Both the position numbers and the translations under genes were made by a program. This document shows, piece after piece, positions 27,925-37,700 of a stretch of DNA of 64,000 nt. This DNA comes from Rhizobium rhizogenes NBRC 13257 (lineage in GTDB: Bacteria; Pseudomonadota; Alphaproteobacteria; Rhizobiales; Rhizobiaceae): NCBI RefSeq assembly GCF_000696095.1, contig NZ_BAYX01000004.1:372001-436000 (forward strand), read 5' to 3'. Below the pieces are notes generated by a model that saw only the letters and a program-made list of their open reading frames with translations, searched no databases and had not been told where the DNA came from. Position 1 is the stretch's first letter. The number at the start of each line of letters is the position of its first letter.

Positions 27925-29586
27925 ATGGCGACTGCGGAAACGGATATTTCAAGGGGCGCGGCGGCGCCGGGACTGCTCGATCGCGAGCGCATTATCGCCA
28001 AGCCTGGCTTCAACCGGTGGCTGGTGCCGCCGGCGGCCCTGGCGATCCATCTTTGCATCGGCATGGCCTATGGCTTCAGCGTCTTCTGGCTGCCGCTGTC
28101 GAAGGCGCTCGGCACAACGACGCCGCCTTCGGCTGAATGCGCCAGCCTCAATCTCCTTTCCGCTTTGGTCACGACAAGCTGCGACTGGCGCGTCAGCGAT
28201 CTCGGCTGGATCTATACGCTGTTCTTCGTGCTGCTCGGTTCCTCCGCCGCCATCTGGGGCGGCTGGCTGGAACGGGCCGGCCCGCGCAAGGCCGGTGTCG
28301 TCTCGGCCTGCTGCTGGTGTGGCGGCATCCTGATTGCCGCGATCGGCGTCATCTATCATCAGCTCTGGCTGATGTGGATCGGCGCGGGCGTGATCGGCGG
28401 CATCGGGCTTGGCCTCGGCTATATCTCGCCGGTCTCGACGTTGATCAAATGGTTCCCCGACCGGCGTGGCATGGCGACGGGCATGGCGATCATGGGCTTC
28501 GGCGGTGGAGCAATGATCGGCGCGCCGCTCGCCAACCTGCTGATGACCAATTTCCGCGTCGATGGTTCGGTCGGCGTCTGGCAGACCTTCATCGTCATGG
28601 CGGCGATCTATTTCGTCTTCATGATGGGCGGCGCCTTCGGCTATCGCTTGCCGCCGGCCGGCTGGCGTCCTGAGGGATGGACGCCGCCCGCCGCCAAGAG
28701 CACGATGATCACGACCAAGCATGTGCATCTGCGCAACGCCCATAAGACCAAGCAGTTCTGGCTGATTTGGGCGGTACTGTGCCTCAACGTTTCTGCCGGT
28801 ATCGGCGTCATCGGCATGGCCTCGCCGATGCTGCAGGAAATCTTCGGCGGTGCGCTGATCGGCCTGCCGGATGTGAAGTTCGGCGATCTCAGCAAGGAAC
28901 AGGTGGCGGCCATCGCAGCGATTGCCGCGGGCTTTGCCGGTCTCTTGTCGCTCTTCAATATCGGCGGTCGCTTCTTCTGGGCGTCGCTCTCCGACAAGAT
29001 CGGCCGCAAGAACACTTACTACTGCTTCTTCCTCATCGGTATCGCGCTTTACCTGCTTGCCCCCTGGGCGGCGGGCATTCACAGCAAGGTCCTGTTCGTC
29101 GGCGCCCTTTGCATCATTCTCTCGATGTATGGCGGCGGCTTTGCCACCATCCCGGCCTATCTTGCCGATATCTTCGGCACGCAATTCGTCGGTGCCATCC
29201 ATGGCCGGCTGCTGACGGCCTGGGCGACGGCCGGGATCGTCGGCCCGGTGGTGGTCAATTACATCCGTGAAGCACAGAAGGCTGCTGGCGTCGAAGGCGC
29301 GCAGCTCTATACCTTCACTATGTATATCCTCGCCGGCATGCTGGCGCTGGGCCTGATTGCCAACTCGCTGGTAAGACCGCTTGCGGACAAGTGGTTCATG
29401 TCGGATGAGGAAGTGGCCGCGCTGCAGGCAAAGACTGCCGCCGCCAATGCCGGCCCGACGGGCTCCTTCGGCATCGGCAAGGGCGGGTTCGACGGCAAGG
29501 CGCTGATCGCCTGGGCGATCGTCGGCATCCCGTTGCTTTGGGGCGTCTGGGTGACGATCAGAAGCACTTTTGCACTGTTTGGCTGA
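27925..29586 (+). CDS. OFA-family MFS transporter (oxalate/formate-antiporter type)
   Basis: The 553-residue product has about 12 membrane helices plus a hydrophobic C-terminal segment. It follows the OFA pattern of the major facilitator superfamily, with helix 1 AIHLCIGMAYGFSVFWLPLS and the A-motif-like GGWLERAGPRKAG near 135. An unusual insert with cysteines (SAECASLNLLSALVTTSCDW) lies between helices 1 and 2. ATG 27925 follows AAGGAGG by seven bases. It is 118 bases after fdsD, so transport of formate or a related small acid for the dehydrogenase is likely. Confidence 0.88.
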   Translation: MATAETDISRGAAAPGLLDRERIIAKPGFNRWLVPPAALAIHLCIGMAYGFSVFWLPLSKALGTTTPPSAECASLNLLSALVTTSCDWRVSDLGWIYTLFFVLLGSSAAIWGGWLERAGPRKAGVVSACCWCGGILIAAIGVIYHQLWLMWIGAGVIGGIGLGLGYISPVSTLIKWFPDRRGMATGMAIMGFGGGAMIGAPLANLLMTNFRVDGSVGVWQTFIVMAAIYFVFMMGGAFGYRLPPAGWRPEGWTPPAAKSTMITTKHVHLRNAHKTKQFWLIWAVLCLNVSAGIGVIGMASPMLQEIFGGALIGLPDVKFGDLSKEQVAAIAAIAAGFAGLLSLFNIGGRFFWASLSDKIGRKNTYYCFFLIGIALYLLAPWAAGIHSKVLFVGALCIILSMYGGGFATIPAYLADIFGTQFVGAIHGRLLTAWATAGIVGPVVVNYIREAQKAAGVEGAQLYTFTMYILAGMLALGLIANSLVRPLADKWFMSDEEVAALQAKTAAANAGPTGSFGIGKGGFDGKALIAWAIVGIPLLWGVWVTIRSTFALFG

Positions 29587-29607
29587 AACCGGCACGCTAC
29601 TTGCATG

Positions 29608-29643
29608 GAAAAAGCCGTCCCGGACGACCGGGGCGGCTTTTTC
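29608..29643. terminator. Bidirectional rho-independent terminator
   Basis: A 16-base stem, GAAAAAGCCGTCCCGG (29608-29623) with CCGGGGCGGCTTTTTC (29628-29643), contains one G-T pair and an ACGA loop. A and T runs at both ends allow it to act for the transporter (plus) and for cheW (minus), which converge here. Confidence 0.93.
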
Positions 29644-29670
29644 GTGGGGACTGAAATGAAAAGTAGGCGC

Positions 29671-30147
29671 TCAGGCGGCGAGTTCTTCGGCTTCGCCTTC
29701 CTTGAACATCTTGGCAAGGTTCAGGAAGCAGATCATGCCGTTTTCGGTGGCGATGATGCCTTCGCAGTAGGCGCGGTCGAAGGAGGCGGTGACTTCGGGG
29801 ACGGGCTGGACCTGGTCGGCAGCGATCGTCAGAATGTCGGAGACGCGATCGACCAGCATGCCGATGACCATGTTATGGACCTCAGCCACGACGATGGCGC
29901 TGCGTTCATTGGCGACCGTGCTCTCCATGCCCAGCTTGTAGGCGAGATCGATAATTGGGATGACTGAGCCGCGCAGGTTCATGACGCCGATGACATCGGC
30001 CGGCGCATGCGGGATCGGCGTTGACGGCGCCCAGCCGCGGATTTCGCGGATCGTGGTGGTCTTGACGCAGAATTCCTGATCGTGAAGCCGGAAGGCAATG
30101 ATCTCCAGCGTATCGCCGCTGAAGCTGGTGGAATTGATCGTGGCCAT
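29671..30147 (-). CDS. cheW: Chemotaxis coupling protein CheW, orphan copy
   Basis: CheW links methyl-accepting receptors to the CheA kinase. The 158-residue product has the CheW domain from about residue 15 to 145, with EIIAFRLHDQEFCVKTTTIREI, GVMNLRGSVIPIIDL and GMLVDRVSDIL. ATG 30147 has GGGAAGAA upstream; the longer frame to 30222 has no family-like sequence. No receptor or kinase gene adjoins, so the protein probably serves receptors or clusters encoded elsewhere. Confidence 0.92.
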   Translation of the reverse strand: MATINSTSFSGDTLEIIAFRLHDQEFCVKTTTIREIRGWAPSTPIPHAPADVIGVMNLRGSVIPIIDLAYKLGMESTVANERSAIVVAEVHNMVIGMLVDRVSDILTIAADQVQPVPEVTASFDRAYCEGIIATENGMICFLNLAKMFKEGEAEELAA

Positions 30148-30283
30148 GAACATTCTTCCCGTTGACGCATGGCGCCAAATCCGGCGCTCTATCCAGGACG
30201 ATAGCGTAAGAATGTTGCTCAAACCTAAACCTATGGAAGAGATTTCGGCCCTTGCGTAGTTTAGTTTCTTCTAAAGGTTGAGC

Positions 30284-31486
30284 TCAGCGCGCCAGGACTT
30301 TGTCGATCTGCTCCAGCGCCCAGTCGACCTGATTACGGGTGATGACCAGCGGCGGAGCCAGGCGGATCGTATGGTCATGAGTGTCTTTGGCGAGCAGGCC
30401 GAGATCCTTGAGCTGATAGCAATATTGCCGCGCGCCTCCGGCCTCGGGCACCAGTTCCACCGCCATCATCAGGCCGCGCCCGCGAACATCCTTGACGATG
30501 TTGGAGCGGATCGAGCGCAGGCCTTCGAGGAAATAATCACCCATGACGGCGGCGTTCTCGATCATGCCTTCTTCGGTCAGGACGCGCAGAGCCGCGCGGG
30601 CGACGGCGCAGGCGAGCGGATTGCCGCCAAAGGTGGAGCCATGCTGTCCGGGTTTCAGCACGCCGAGCACCTCGGAATTGGAGAGGACAGCGGAGACCGG
30701 ATAGAAGCCGCCTGACAGGGCCTTGCCGATCAGCGTCACGTCGGCCTCGATGCCCTCGTGTTCCTCGGCCAGTAGTTTGCCGGTGCGGCCGAGGCCGGTC
30801 TGGATCTCGTCCAGGATGAGCGTGATCTTATTGGCAGTGCAAAGTTCGCGCAAACGGGTGAAATAACCGGCAGGCGGGATGATGACGCCGGCTTCGCCCT
30901 GGATCGGCTCGATCAGCGCCGCAACAGTGTTGCTGTTGATCGCGGCGGCGAAGGCATCGGCGTCGCCGAAGGGCACGACGCGGAAACCCGGCGTATAGGG
31001 GCCGAAGCCAGCGCGGGCATCGGGATCGGTCGAGAAGCTGATGATGCTCAGCGTCCGGCCATGGAAATTGTCGGCGAAGACGATGATCTCCGCCTGGTTT
31101 TCCGGCACGCCTTTGACCTCGTAGCCCCATTTGCGCACCGCCTTGATCGCGGTTTCGACGGCTTCGGCGCCGGAGTTCATCGGCAGAATCTTGTGGGAGC
31201 CGGTGAGTGCTGCCAGTTCCTCGTAGAGATAGGCGAGCTGGTCGTTGCGGAAGGCGCGGGAGGTGAGCGTCAGCTTGCCGGCCTGCTCGATCATCGCCTC
31301 GCGGATCTTCGGGTGGCAATGACCCTGGTTGACCGCCGAATAGGCCGAGAGGCAATCGAGATAGCGCTTGCCATCGGTATCCCAGACATAGACGCCTTCG
31401 CCGCGGGTGAGCACGACGTCGAGCGGCTTGTAGTTATGGGCGCCGAGACGCTGCTCGGTGGCAATCAGATCGGCTGGTGCGCTCAT
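30284..31486 (-). CDS. rocD: Ornithine-oxo-acid transaminase
   Basis: RocD is a class III PLP aminotransferase that converts ornithine and 2-oxoglutarate to glutamate semialdehyde and glutamate. The 400-residue protein shows [19 protein letters not shown], the Asp in [21 protein letters not shown] and the PLP lysine in [17 protein letters not shown] near residue 255. It lies 20 bases after arginase on the same strand, so the pair takes arginine to glutamate semialdehyde plus urea. Confidence 0.95.
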   Translation of the reverse strand: MSAPADLIATEQRLGAHNYKPLDVVLTRGEGVYVWDTDGKRYLDCLSAYSAVNQGHCHPKIREAMIEQAGKLTLTSRAFRNDQLAYLYEELAALTGSHKILPMNSGAEAVETAIKAVRKWGYEVKGVPENQAEIIVFADNFHGRTLSIISFSTDPDARAGFGPYTPGFRVVPFGDADAFAAAINSNTVAALIEPIQGEAGVIIPPAGYFTRLRELCTANKITLILDEIQTGLGRTGKLLAEEHEGIEADVTLIGKALSGGFYPVSAVLSNSEVLGVLKPGQHGSTFGGNPLACAVARAALRVLTEEGMIENAAVMGDYFLEGLRSIRSNIVKDVRGRGLMMAVELVPEAGGARQYCYQLKDLGLLAKDTHDHTIRLAPPLVITRNQVDWALEQIDKVLAR

Positions 31487-31506
31487 GGTAATTTCCCCCA
31501 GAAATA

Positions 31507-32442
31507 CTATGCCGCTCTTGTCGGGCGGTCGAAGATGCGCCGGCCGAACAGGCTTGCCGCCATCTCCACCAGGACACGGGCGCTCTTGCCGCGATCGTCC
31601 AGGAAGGGATTGAGCTCGACGAGATCGAGCGATGAGACGAGGCCGCTATCGGACAGCATTTCCATGATCAGATGGGCTTCGCGATAGGTCGCGCCGCCCG
31701 GCACCGTCGTGCCGACACCCGGTGCGATGTCCGGATCGATAAAATCGACGTCGAAGCTGACATGCAGCAGGCCGTTGGCGGCGCTGATCGTGTCAAGCAC
31801 CTGGCGCATGATCGCGGCCACACCCTGTTCGTCGAGCGAGCGCATGTCGAAGACGTTGACGCCGTGCTCGCGGATCTGCTCGCGCTCATGCGGATCGACG
31901 GAGCGGATGCCGACCTGGAAGACCTTCTTCGGATCGACCAGCGGCCGCCCGGCCGGCAGCACATTGGCGATCTCCGCCTGGCCGCAGAAGAAGGCGACGG
32001 GCATGCCGTGAATATTGCCCGATGGCGATGTCGCCGGCGAATTGAAGTCCGAATGCGCGTCCAGCCAGAGCACGAAGAGTGGCCGGCCGACCTCTGCCGC
32101 ATGGCGCGCCATGCCGGAGACGCTGCCCATGGAAAGGCTGTGGTCGCCGCCGAGGATCAGCGGGAATCCGCCGGATGAAGCGACGTCATAGACTTTGGCT
32201 TCAAGCGCGCGGGTGAAGGCGCCGACGATCTTTAGATGATGCGCTTTCGGATCGTCCGGCAGGTCGGCGGCGGGGGTGGGATGCAGGTCGCCGCTGTCGG
32301 TGACGCGATGGTCGAGTTCGGTCAGCATTGTCGCGATGCCGGCAATGCGCAGGGCAGTCGGCCCCATGCTGGCGCCGCGACGGCCGGAGCCTTCCTCAAG
32401 CGGAACGCCGATCAGGGTGACGGATGTGGGTTCTACGCTCAT
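31507..32442 (-). CDS. rocF: Arginase
   Basis: Arginase cleaves arginine to ornithine and urea with a two-manganese centre. The 311-residue product has all metal motifs: [11 protein letters not shown] (near 103), [11 protein letters not shown] (near 127) and [14 protein letters not shown] (near 231), then [12 protein letters not shown]. Many rhizobia call this gene argI or arcA. Transcription starts in the region shared with the divergent Lrp-type regulator. Confidence 0.96.
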   Translation of the reverse strand: MSVEPTSVTLIGVPLEEGSGRRGASMGPTALRIAGIATMLTELDHRVTDSGDLHPTPAADLPDDPKAHHLKIVGAFTRALEAKVYDVASSGGFPLILGGDHSLSMGSVSGMARHAAEVGRPLFVLWLDAHSDFNSPATSPSGNIHGMPVAFFCGQAEIANVLPAGRPLVDPKKVFQVGIRSVDPHEREQIREHGVNVFDMRSLDEQGVAAIMRQVLDTISAANGLLHVSFDVDFIDPDIAPGVGTTVPGGATYREAHLIMEMLSDSGLVSSLDLVELNPFLDDRGKSARVLVEMAASLFGRRIFDRPTRAA

Positions 32443-32516
32443 CGGCGGCGCTCCAAAGGGTTAGGGCTATTGATTCGCATTATTGGTTAGGCAGGCGACA
32501 GCAAAAAGATGGAAAA

Positions 32517-32544
32517 TTGTCGAAAATCGAGTAGTTTTCGACAA
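32517..32544. promoter_or_regulatory. Perfect 10-base inverted repeat between arginase and the Lrp gene
   Basis: TTGTCGAAAA (32517-32526) and TTTTCGACAA (32535-32544) flank eight bases. It is central in the 136-base AT-rich divergent region and 35 bases before the Lrp start. This is the likely binding site by which the Lrp/AsnC protein controls rocF-rocD and itself. Confidence 0.72.
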
Positions 32545-32578
32545 ATTGATAAGTTCGTTTTGACAGAATGATAGGTCC

Positions 32579-33007
32579 ATGGATGATCTTGACCGCGACC
32601 TCCTGAGTGCATTGCGCCACAACGCCCGCGCTTCCGTCTCTTCGCTCGCGGCAGCGACCGGCACCTCGCGCGCGACCGTTACTTCCCGCATCGAGCGGCT
32701 GGTCGACACCGGCACCATCACCGCCTTCACCATCCGAACCGGCCACGAAACCCGCGCCGCCGGCGTCCGCGCCATCGTGCTCATCGAAGTGCTCGGCAAG
32801 CTGGCGGACAAGGTCGCCGATCAGCTTCGTGGCCTGCCGCAGGTGAGAGCGCTGCACAGCACCAACGGCAAGTGGGATTTCATCGCCGAACTCGAAGACC
32901 GTGACCTCGCCTCCTTCGACGAAACGCTGCGCCGCATCCGGCTTATCAATGGCATCAACACGACGGAGTCTAATATCTTGCTGAAAACGAGCAAGATGGG
33001 ATTTTGA
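32579..33007 (+). CDS. Lrp/AsnC-family regulator of arginine catabolism
   Basis: The 142-residue product has an AsnC-type HTH (LDRDLLSALRHNARASVSSLAAATGTSRATVTSRIERL across residues 3-40) and an RAM ligand-binding domain (about 65-138). The divergent rocF-rocD operon and the shared palindrome make it the probable arginine- or ornithine-responsive activator, comparable to rhizobial ArcR-type regulators; the effector is inferred. Confidence 0.9.
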   Translation: MDDLDRDLLSALRHNARASVSSLAAATGTSRATVTSRIERLVDTGTITAFTIRTGHETRAAGVRAIVLIEVLGKLADKVADQLRGLPQVRALHSTNGKWDFIAELEDRDLASFDETLRRIRLINGINTTESNILLKTSKMGF

Positions 33008-33114
33008 ATACGAGGCCACAGCGGTGGTCAGGTTGTTTGTTCTGGAGCATACTTATTGCGGACGATGCCCGCGCGCATAATTGGTCAGATGGAGTGGCTT
33101 GCCCCGAGGTCAAC

Positions 33115-33885
33115 ATGTCAATCAATCTTGAAATCCGGCAATATGCCGGCCCGGATCGTCATCGTCACGACTATAGCCAGATTCTGTTTCCCATGCGCGG
33201 TTCCATGCTGGTCGATGTCGAAGGGCGGGCCGATGTCGTTTCAAGCAATAGCATGGCGATCATCCCGCAGGACCGCATGCACAATTTCGTGCCGAGCGCC
33301 GATTGCAGCCTCATGGTCATGGACGTGGAGCTTACGTCTCTTCCCGACGCGCTTGTTCCCTCCGTCTTGAGCGACGCGTCGGCTTTGACGATCAAGATCA
33401 AGCCTTGGCTCTGGCGGCTTTTCAACCAGCTTGGCCGGGAGGTCGAAGCGGATGGGCGTCGCGCCCCGGATGTCGCCCATCTGGCGTTGAGCGGGTTGCA
33501 GCTCCTCAAGCAGGAGCCGGCGACGGCTGCTGCATCCCGGAGCCTGGCCGAACGGCGTGTTCTTGACGCGGCTGGCGCATTGGGAAACGACCTTGGGCAG
33601 ACCAGCGTGACGAACATGGCGCGCAAGGCCGGTCTTGGGCAAAGCCAGTTCCATGCGCTTTTTCGGGAAGCGGTCGGTCAATCGCCGCGGCAATACCAGT
33701 TGCGGAAGCTTTTCGACCGTGCCGTCGATCTGCTCGTCAACACATCACTGCCGATTTCGGAAATTGCCTATGATCTCGGCTATCGAAATGCTTCGTCCTT
33801 TAACCGACAGTTCAAGCAGAGATTCGGCTTGACCCCATCGGCCTTCCGTAATGCCGATGCAGATGGCAGGTCGGTCGCGGATTGA
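33115..33885 (+). CDS. AraC-family regulator with N-terminal cupin
   Basis: The 256-residue protein has a cupin-like sensor domain (HRHDYSQILFPMRGSMLVDVEG near residues 14-36) and a C-terminal AraC double HTH (TSVTNMARKAGLGQSQFHALFREAVGQSP, then ISEIAYDLGYRNASSFNRQFKQRFGLTPSAFR). ATG 33115 has a GAGG site; the longer frame from 33004 overlaps the Lrp gene end. Target genes are unknown; the dehalogenase gene 100 bases downstream is a candidate. Confidence 0.9.
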   Translation: MSINLEIRQYAGPDRHRHDYSQILFPMRGSMLVDVEGRADVVSSNSMAIIPQDRMHNFVPSADCSLMVMDVELTSLPDALVPSVLSDASALTIKIKPWLWRLFNQLGREVEADGRRAPDVAHLALSGLQLLKQEPATAAASRSLAERRVLDAAGALGNDLGQTSVTNMARKAGLGQSQFHALFREAVGQSPRQYQLRKLFDRAVDLLVNTSLPISEIAYDLGYRNASSFNRQFKQRFGLTPSAFRNADADGRSVAD

Positions 33886-33987
33886 AGATCGGAGGTTCGG
33901 TCAAGTCATTCGGAGCTTCGCCTCATCACAAGGGCTCCGATTCCTGCGAAATTCCGCCAGACAAACATCTGTCTTCAGGAGGCCCGC

Positions 33988-34716
33988 TTGACCAAACTGA
34001 CTGATTTCAAGGCTCTCACCTTTGATTGCTACGGCACGCTCATCGATTGGGAGGCTGGCCTCTGGAACGCTCTTCAACCGCTCTTGAGCGAAGGCGGGCT
34101 GACCACGGACCGCGAGGAGGCGCTCGAACTCTTCGGCCGGCTGGAGATGGAGCAGGAGGTTGAGACGCCGTCGCTCCGGTATTCTTCTTTGCTCGGGATC
34201 GTGCATGCGCGCATGGCCAAATTCTGGGGTGCGCGCGTCTCCTCTGAGATGCATGACCGCTTCGGCATGTCGGTTCCGGACTGGCCGCCTTTTCCGGATT
34301 CCGCCGGCGCGCTCTGCTATCTGAAGAAGCACTACAAGATCATCATCTTGTCGAATGTCGATCGCACCAGCTTTGCGGCCAGCAATCGGAAACTCGGGGT
34401 AAATTTCGATGCGGTCTACACGGCCGAAGACATCGGGTCCTACAAGCCCGATCCGCGCAATTTCACCTATCTGCTCGATCATTTGCGCGATGATTTTGGT
34501 ATTGCGCCTTCGCAGGTGCTTCACACCGCACAGAGCCTTCATCACGATCATGTGCCGGCGGCAAAGGCGGGCCTAGCCCGCGCCTGGATCGACCGGCGTT
34601 CCGGACGGCCCGGTGGCGGAGCCACGCCGGTGCCGTCGAACATCCCGCCAGTGGACTTCGTGTTCAAGAGCCTTGCCGAATTTGTCGATACGCATCGCAG
34701 TGCCGTTGGGGCTTGA
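33988..34716 (+). CDS. Haloacid dehalogenase, type II (HAD superfamily)
   Basis: The 242-residue product follows the L-2-haloacid dehalogenase type: nucleophile motif LTFDCYGTLIDWEAG near residue 10, ILSNVDRTSF near 117, and the Lys/Asp motif YKPDPRNFTYLLDHL near 152. Substrate assignment within HAD proteins is unsafe, so a phosphatase or dehalogenase for another compound is possible. The start is an unusual TTG 33988, decided by a strong AGGAGG six bases upstream. Confidence 0.87.
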   Translation: MTKLTDFKALTFDCYGTLIDWEAGLWNALQPLLSEGGLTTDREEALELFGRLEMEQEVETPSLRYSSLLGIVHARMAKFWGARVSSEMHDRFGMSVPDWPPFPDSAGALCYLKKHYKIIILSNVDRTSFAASNRKLGVNFDAVYTAEDIGSYKPDPRNFTYLLDHLRDDFGIAPSQVLHTAQSLHHDHVPAAKAGLARAWIDRRSGRPGGGATPVPSNIPPVDFVFKSLAEFVDTHRSAVGA

Positions 34717-34731
34717 TTAACGTATCTGTTA

Positions 34732-34761
34732 GCCGGAATGCCTGTGAGCAGGCTTTCCGGC
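34732..34761. repeat. 13-base stem-loop between two convergent genes
   Basis: GCCGGAA-T-GCCTG pairs with CAGGC-T-TTCCGGC around a TGAG loop; the one unpaired position is T-T. It lies between the ends of the dehalogenase gene and tamB. No T-run follows, so it may act as a shared 3'-end stabiliser or a weak convergent terminator. Confidence 0.5.
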
Positions 34762-34770
34762 CATATCGCC

Positions 34771-37700
34771 CTAATATTCGTGCTCGTAGACGATGCCTGC
34801 TTCGCCCGCGCCATTCGAGCCGGCGGCACCCCGCAACTTCACTCCGCGTCCGACGTCGAGATTGATAATCGCCTTGGTGTTGTTGGAGGAGCCCTGCTGC
34901 AGTTCGATATAGGTGCGCTTGTTCAGGTACTTGCCGGCGCCGACCTGCGCCTGGCCGTTCGAATCCGTGGAGATGTCGAGATCGTCGACGCCGAGATGGC
35001 TGCGCAGACCGTCGAACAGCGAGGTGGAGCGCCCGCCGGCGAGCTGGCTGGCGGCATCGGCGAGCTGGGCGATCTGCATCGCCGACAGCTTCGACATCGA
35101 TTGGCCGAAAATCAGCTGTGCCATCACCTCGTCCTGCGGCAGGGCAGGCGAGGAGGAGAAGCCGATCTGCGGGTCGGTCGCTAGGCCCGTGACATCCACG
35201 GTGATGGTCGTGGAGCTCACCGACGAGGTGGCTTCCATGTTGAGCGCCGGCGTCAGGTCGCCGCCGAAGGTAATCTTGCTGGTGTCGGTAAAATCCAGAC
35301 GGCGGCTGAGGATGGTCAGGCGACCGCGCCGCATGGTGAAGCCGCCGGAGACGACTGGATTTGCCGCCGTGCCGCGAACCGTGATGCTGCCGCCAAGTTC
35401 CGCATCGATGCCGCGGCCGCGCACGAAGATCTGTGACGGCGCGTCGATTTGCATCTCGATGCCGAGGCTGGTGGATTTGCTGCTTGGCGCCTGCGGCTTC
35501 TGATCCTTGAACTGGGCGGTGACCGCGGCCGGAGCGTTCTTGTGCTTGATGTTGATCTCGGAGAGCGAGGCCGGTAGCTTTTCCGGCACGGTGATCGACG
35601 CCTTGTTGAGCTTCAGGTTGCCCGTCAGCACCGGTGCGGTCATCAGCGGTCCCTTGATGCCGAGCGTGCCGTTGACGGTTGCCGTCACCAGCGTACCGTC
35701 AACATAGGTCGCGTTGTTGAATTTCAGCTGGATATCGGCGGGAAAGCCGCCGTCCGCGACGATGCCCACCGTGCCGCTCGCCGAGACGCTGCCGCCGCTC
35801 GCGAGATTGCCGTTGAGGCGTGAAATCACCGCCTGCTTGCCGTCGAGCGTGACGGTAACCGCAAGGCCGTTGAGCGTGAGGTTGCGGCGGACATCGACAA
35901 GCCGGCTGCCATCGGTGGTGATCGTGCCGGTAATAGCTGGGGCGGCGGTCGTGCCGCCGATCTGCAGGTCGATCTTCGCCGTGCCGGTCATGACCAAGCC
36001 CTGCGCCGCGAGCTGGCCGGCGAGCGCGTCGAAGGGCAGGTTGCCGGAAAATTTCATCGCCAGCGCCTTGCTGCCGGCAACGGCGACCGTGCCGCCTCCG
36101 TTCAGCGCCAGGCCGCTCTGGCCGGTCAGGTTGGTGTCGATGGTGACGACGTTATCGGCGAATTTGCCGTTCGCCTTGATGCCGAGCGGACCGAGCCCAG
36201 CCGATTTCGTCTGGCTGGTGGCAGCCCCTGACCAATTGGTCTGAAAGCCGACGACAGGCGAAGCCGGCTTACCGGTGACGGTCACTGTGCCGGAGATCGC
36301 ACCTTCGGCGGCAAGCGTCGGGGCGAAGACATTGGCGAGGCTGGCGGGCAGGTTGTCGATCTTGGCCTTGATGTTCAGCGCCTGGCCCGCGGTGCCATCG
36401 ACGACCACGGAGCCGCCGCCGGTCTGGATGGTCAGACCGTTCAGCGCAACCGTGCCGTCCTTGATGGTGATCTTGGTCGGCGAGGCCAGCTTCACCGGAA
36501 TGGTGCGCGGCGCACCCGCGAAACTGTCGAGGCTGACGACCGTCTGACCGCCGCCGGTCTCGACATTGCCGCTGGCGGTGAGCGGCGCGTTGTCATAGCT
36601 CGATTTGAGATCGAACACCGTGCGGCTGCCCTGCTGCGTGAAGGTCAGACCGAGATCGGCGATGCGATTGGCGCCGGATGCGATAGCGCCGGCACGGATG
36701 CTGCCATTGGCGGAAAAGGATTTCAGGTCATCGACGGTGAGCGCAATGACCGGTTTGTCGATGACGAGATCGTCACGGCGGATACCGCCGCCGGTGGCAT
36801 CCACCTTCAAGCCGATCTTGCCATTGGCGTTGGAAAGGTCGAGCGTACCCTTCAGGTCGCCGGCCGCCTTTTGTCCGGCGAGGGCGGCGATGAGGCTGAG
36901 ATCGGGAAGATCGAAGGTCAGCGCGCCGGTCGGTTCGAAACTCGGCGAGAAATCCAGCTTGCCCTGCAGCTTGTTGGGGCCGATCTCGACGGCAAGCGCC
37001 GGAATGCTGGTGCGGCCACCTTGAGAGGTGGCGTTGGCGGTGATGCTGATCGGCTTGCCGTCGATGGCGCCGTTCGCCTGCACATCCGCCTGTGGGGCAT
37101 TCGGATCGGCGGTTCCGGTTAGCGCGACGTCAAGCGTGTCCAGCAACCGCCCGGCGAGCTTGACGTTGACGGCCTTCACCGTCGCGTCGATGCCGAGTGC
37201 TGTCAGCGGACCTTTGGTCTTGAGGCCGATATCCGCCTGTCCCTCGGCATTCGGGATCAGCTTGGAGAGGTCGAGCAGCTTGGCTGTCAGGTTCGACGCC
37301 AGCGTCTGGCCATCGAGCGTGGCATTGCCGTTGATTTCGCCGACATTCGATTTCACCGCCAGATTGGAGAGGTTGATCTTCGTCGGCACGGTGCCGGCGA
37401 CCTGGCCTTCCAGCGAAATCGTTCCCTCGAACTTGTTCGATACGCCATCCGGCAGCACGGCGGGCAGCGCGAAGAGCTTGAAGTTGCCGGTCAGCGCCTT
37501 CGATGACAGCGTATACTTGCCGTTGACGGTGCCGCCGATGCTGGCGCTTTCCAGCGTCGTGTTGTTGAAGCCGATCGTGTCGGGCGAGATCTGCAGCGGC
37601 GCAGTCAGCGAAATCGGTGCGCGGATCAGACGGTTGAGATCGGGGCTGACGAATGCGGTCTGACCGACCACGAGGCGAAGCTGCAGCGGGCCGGACGCGG

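Noticed and set aside
27949-29595. A 548-codon minus-strand frame opposite the OFA transporter
   Set aside because: It mirrors a clear multi-helix transporter and gives a low-complexity charged peptide.
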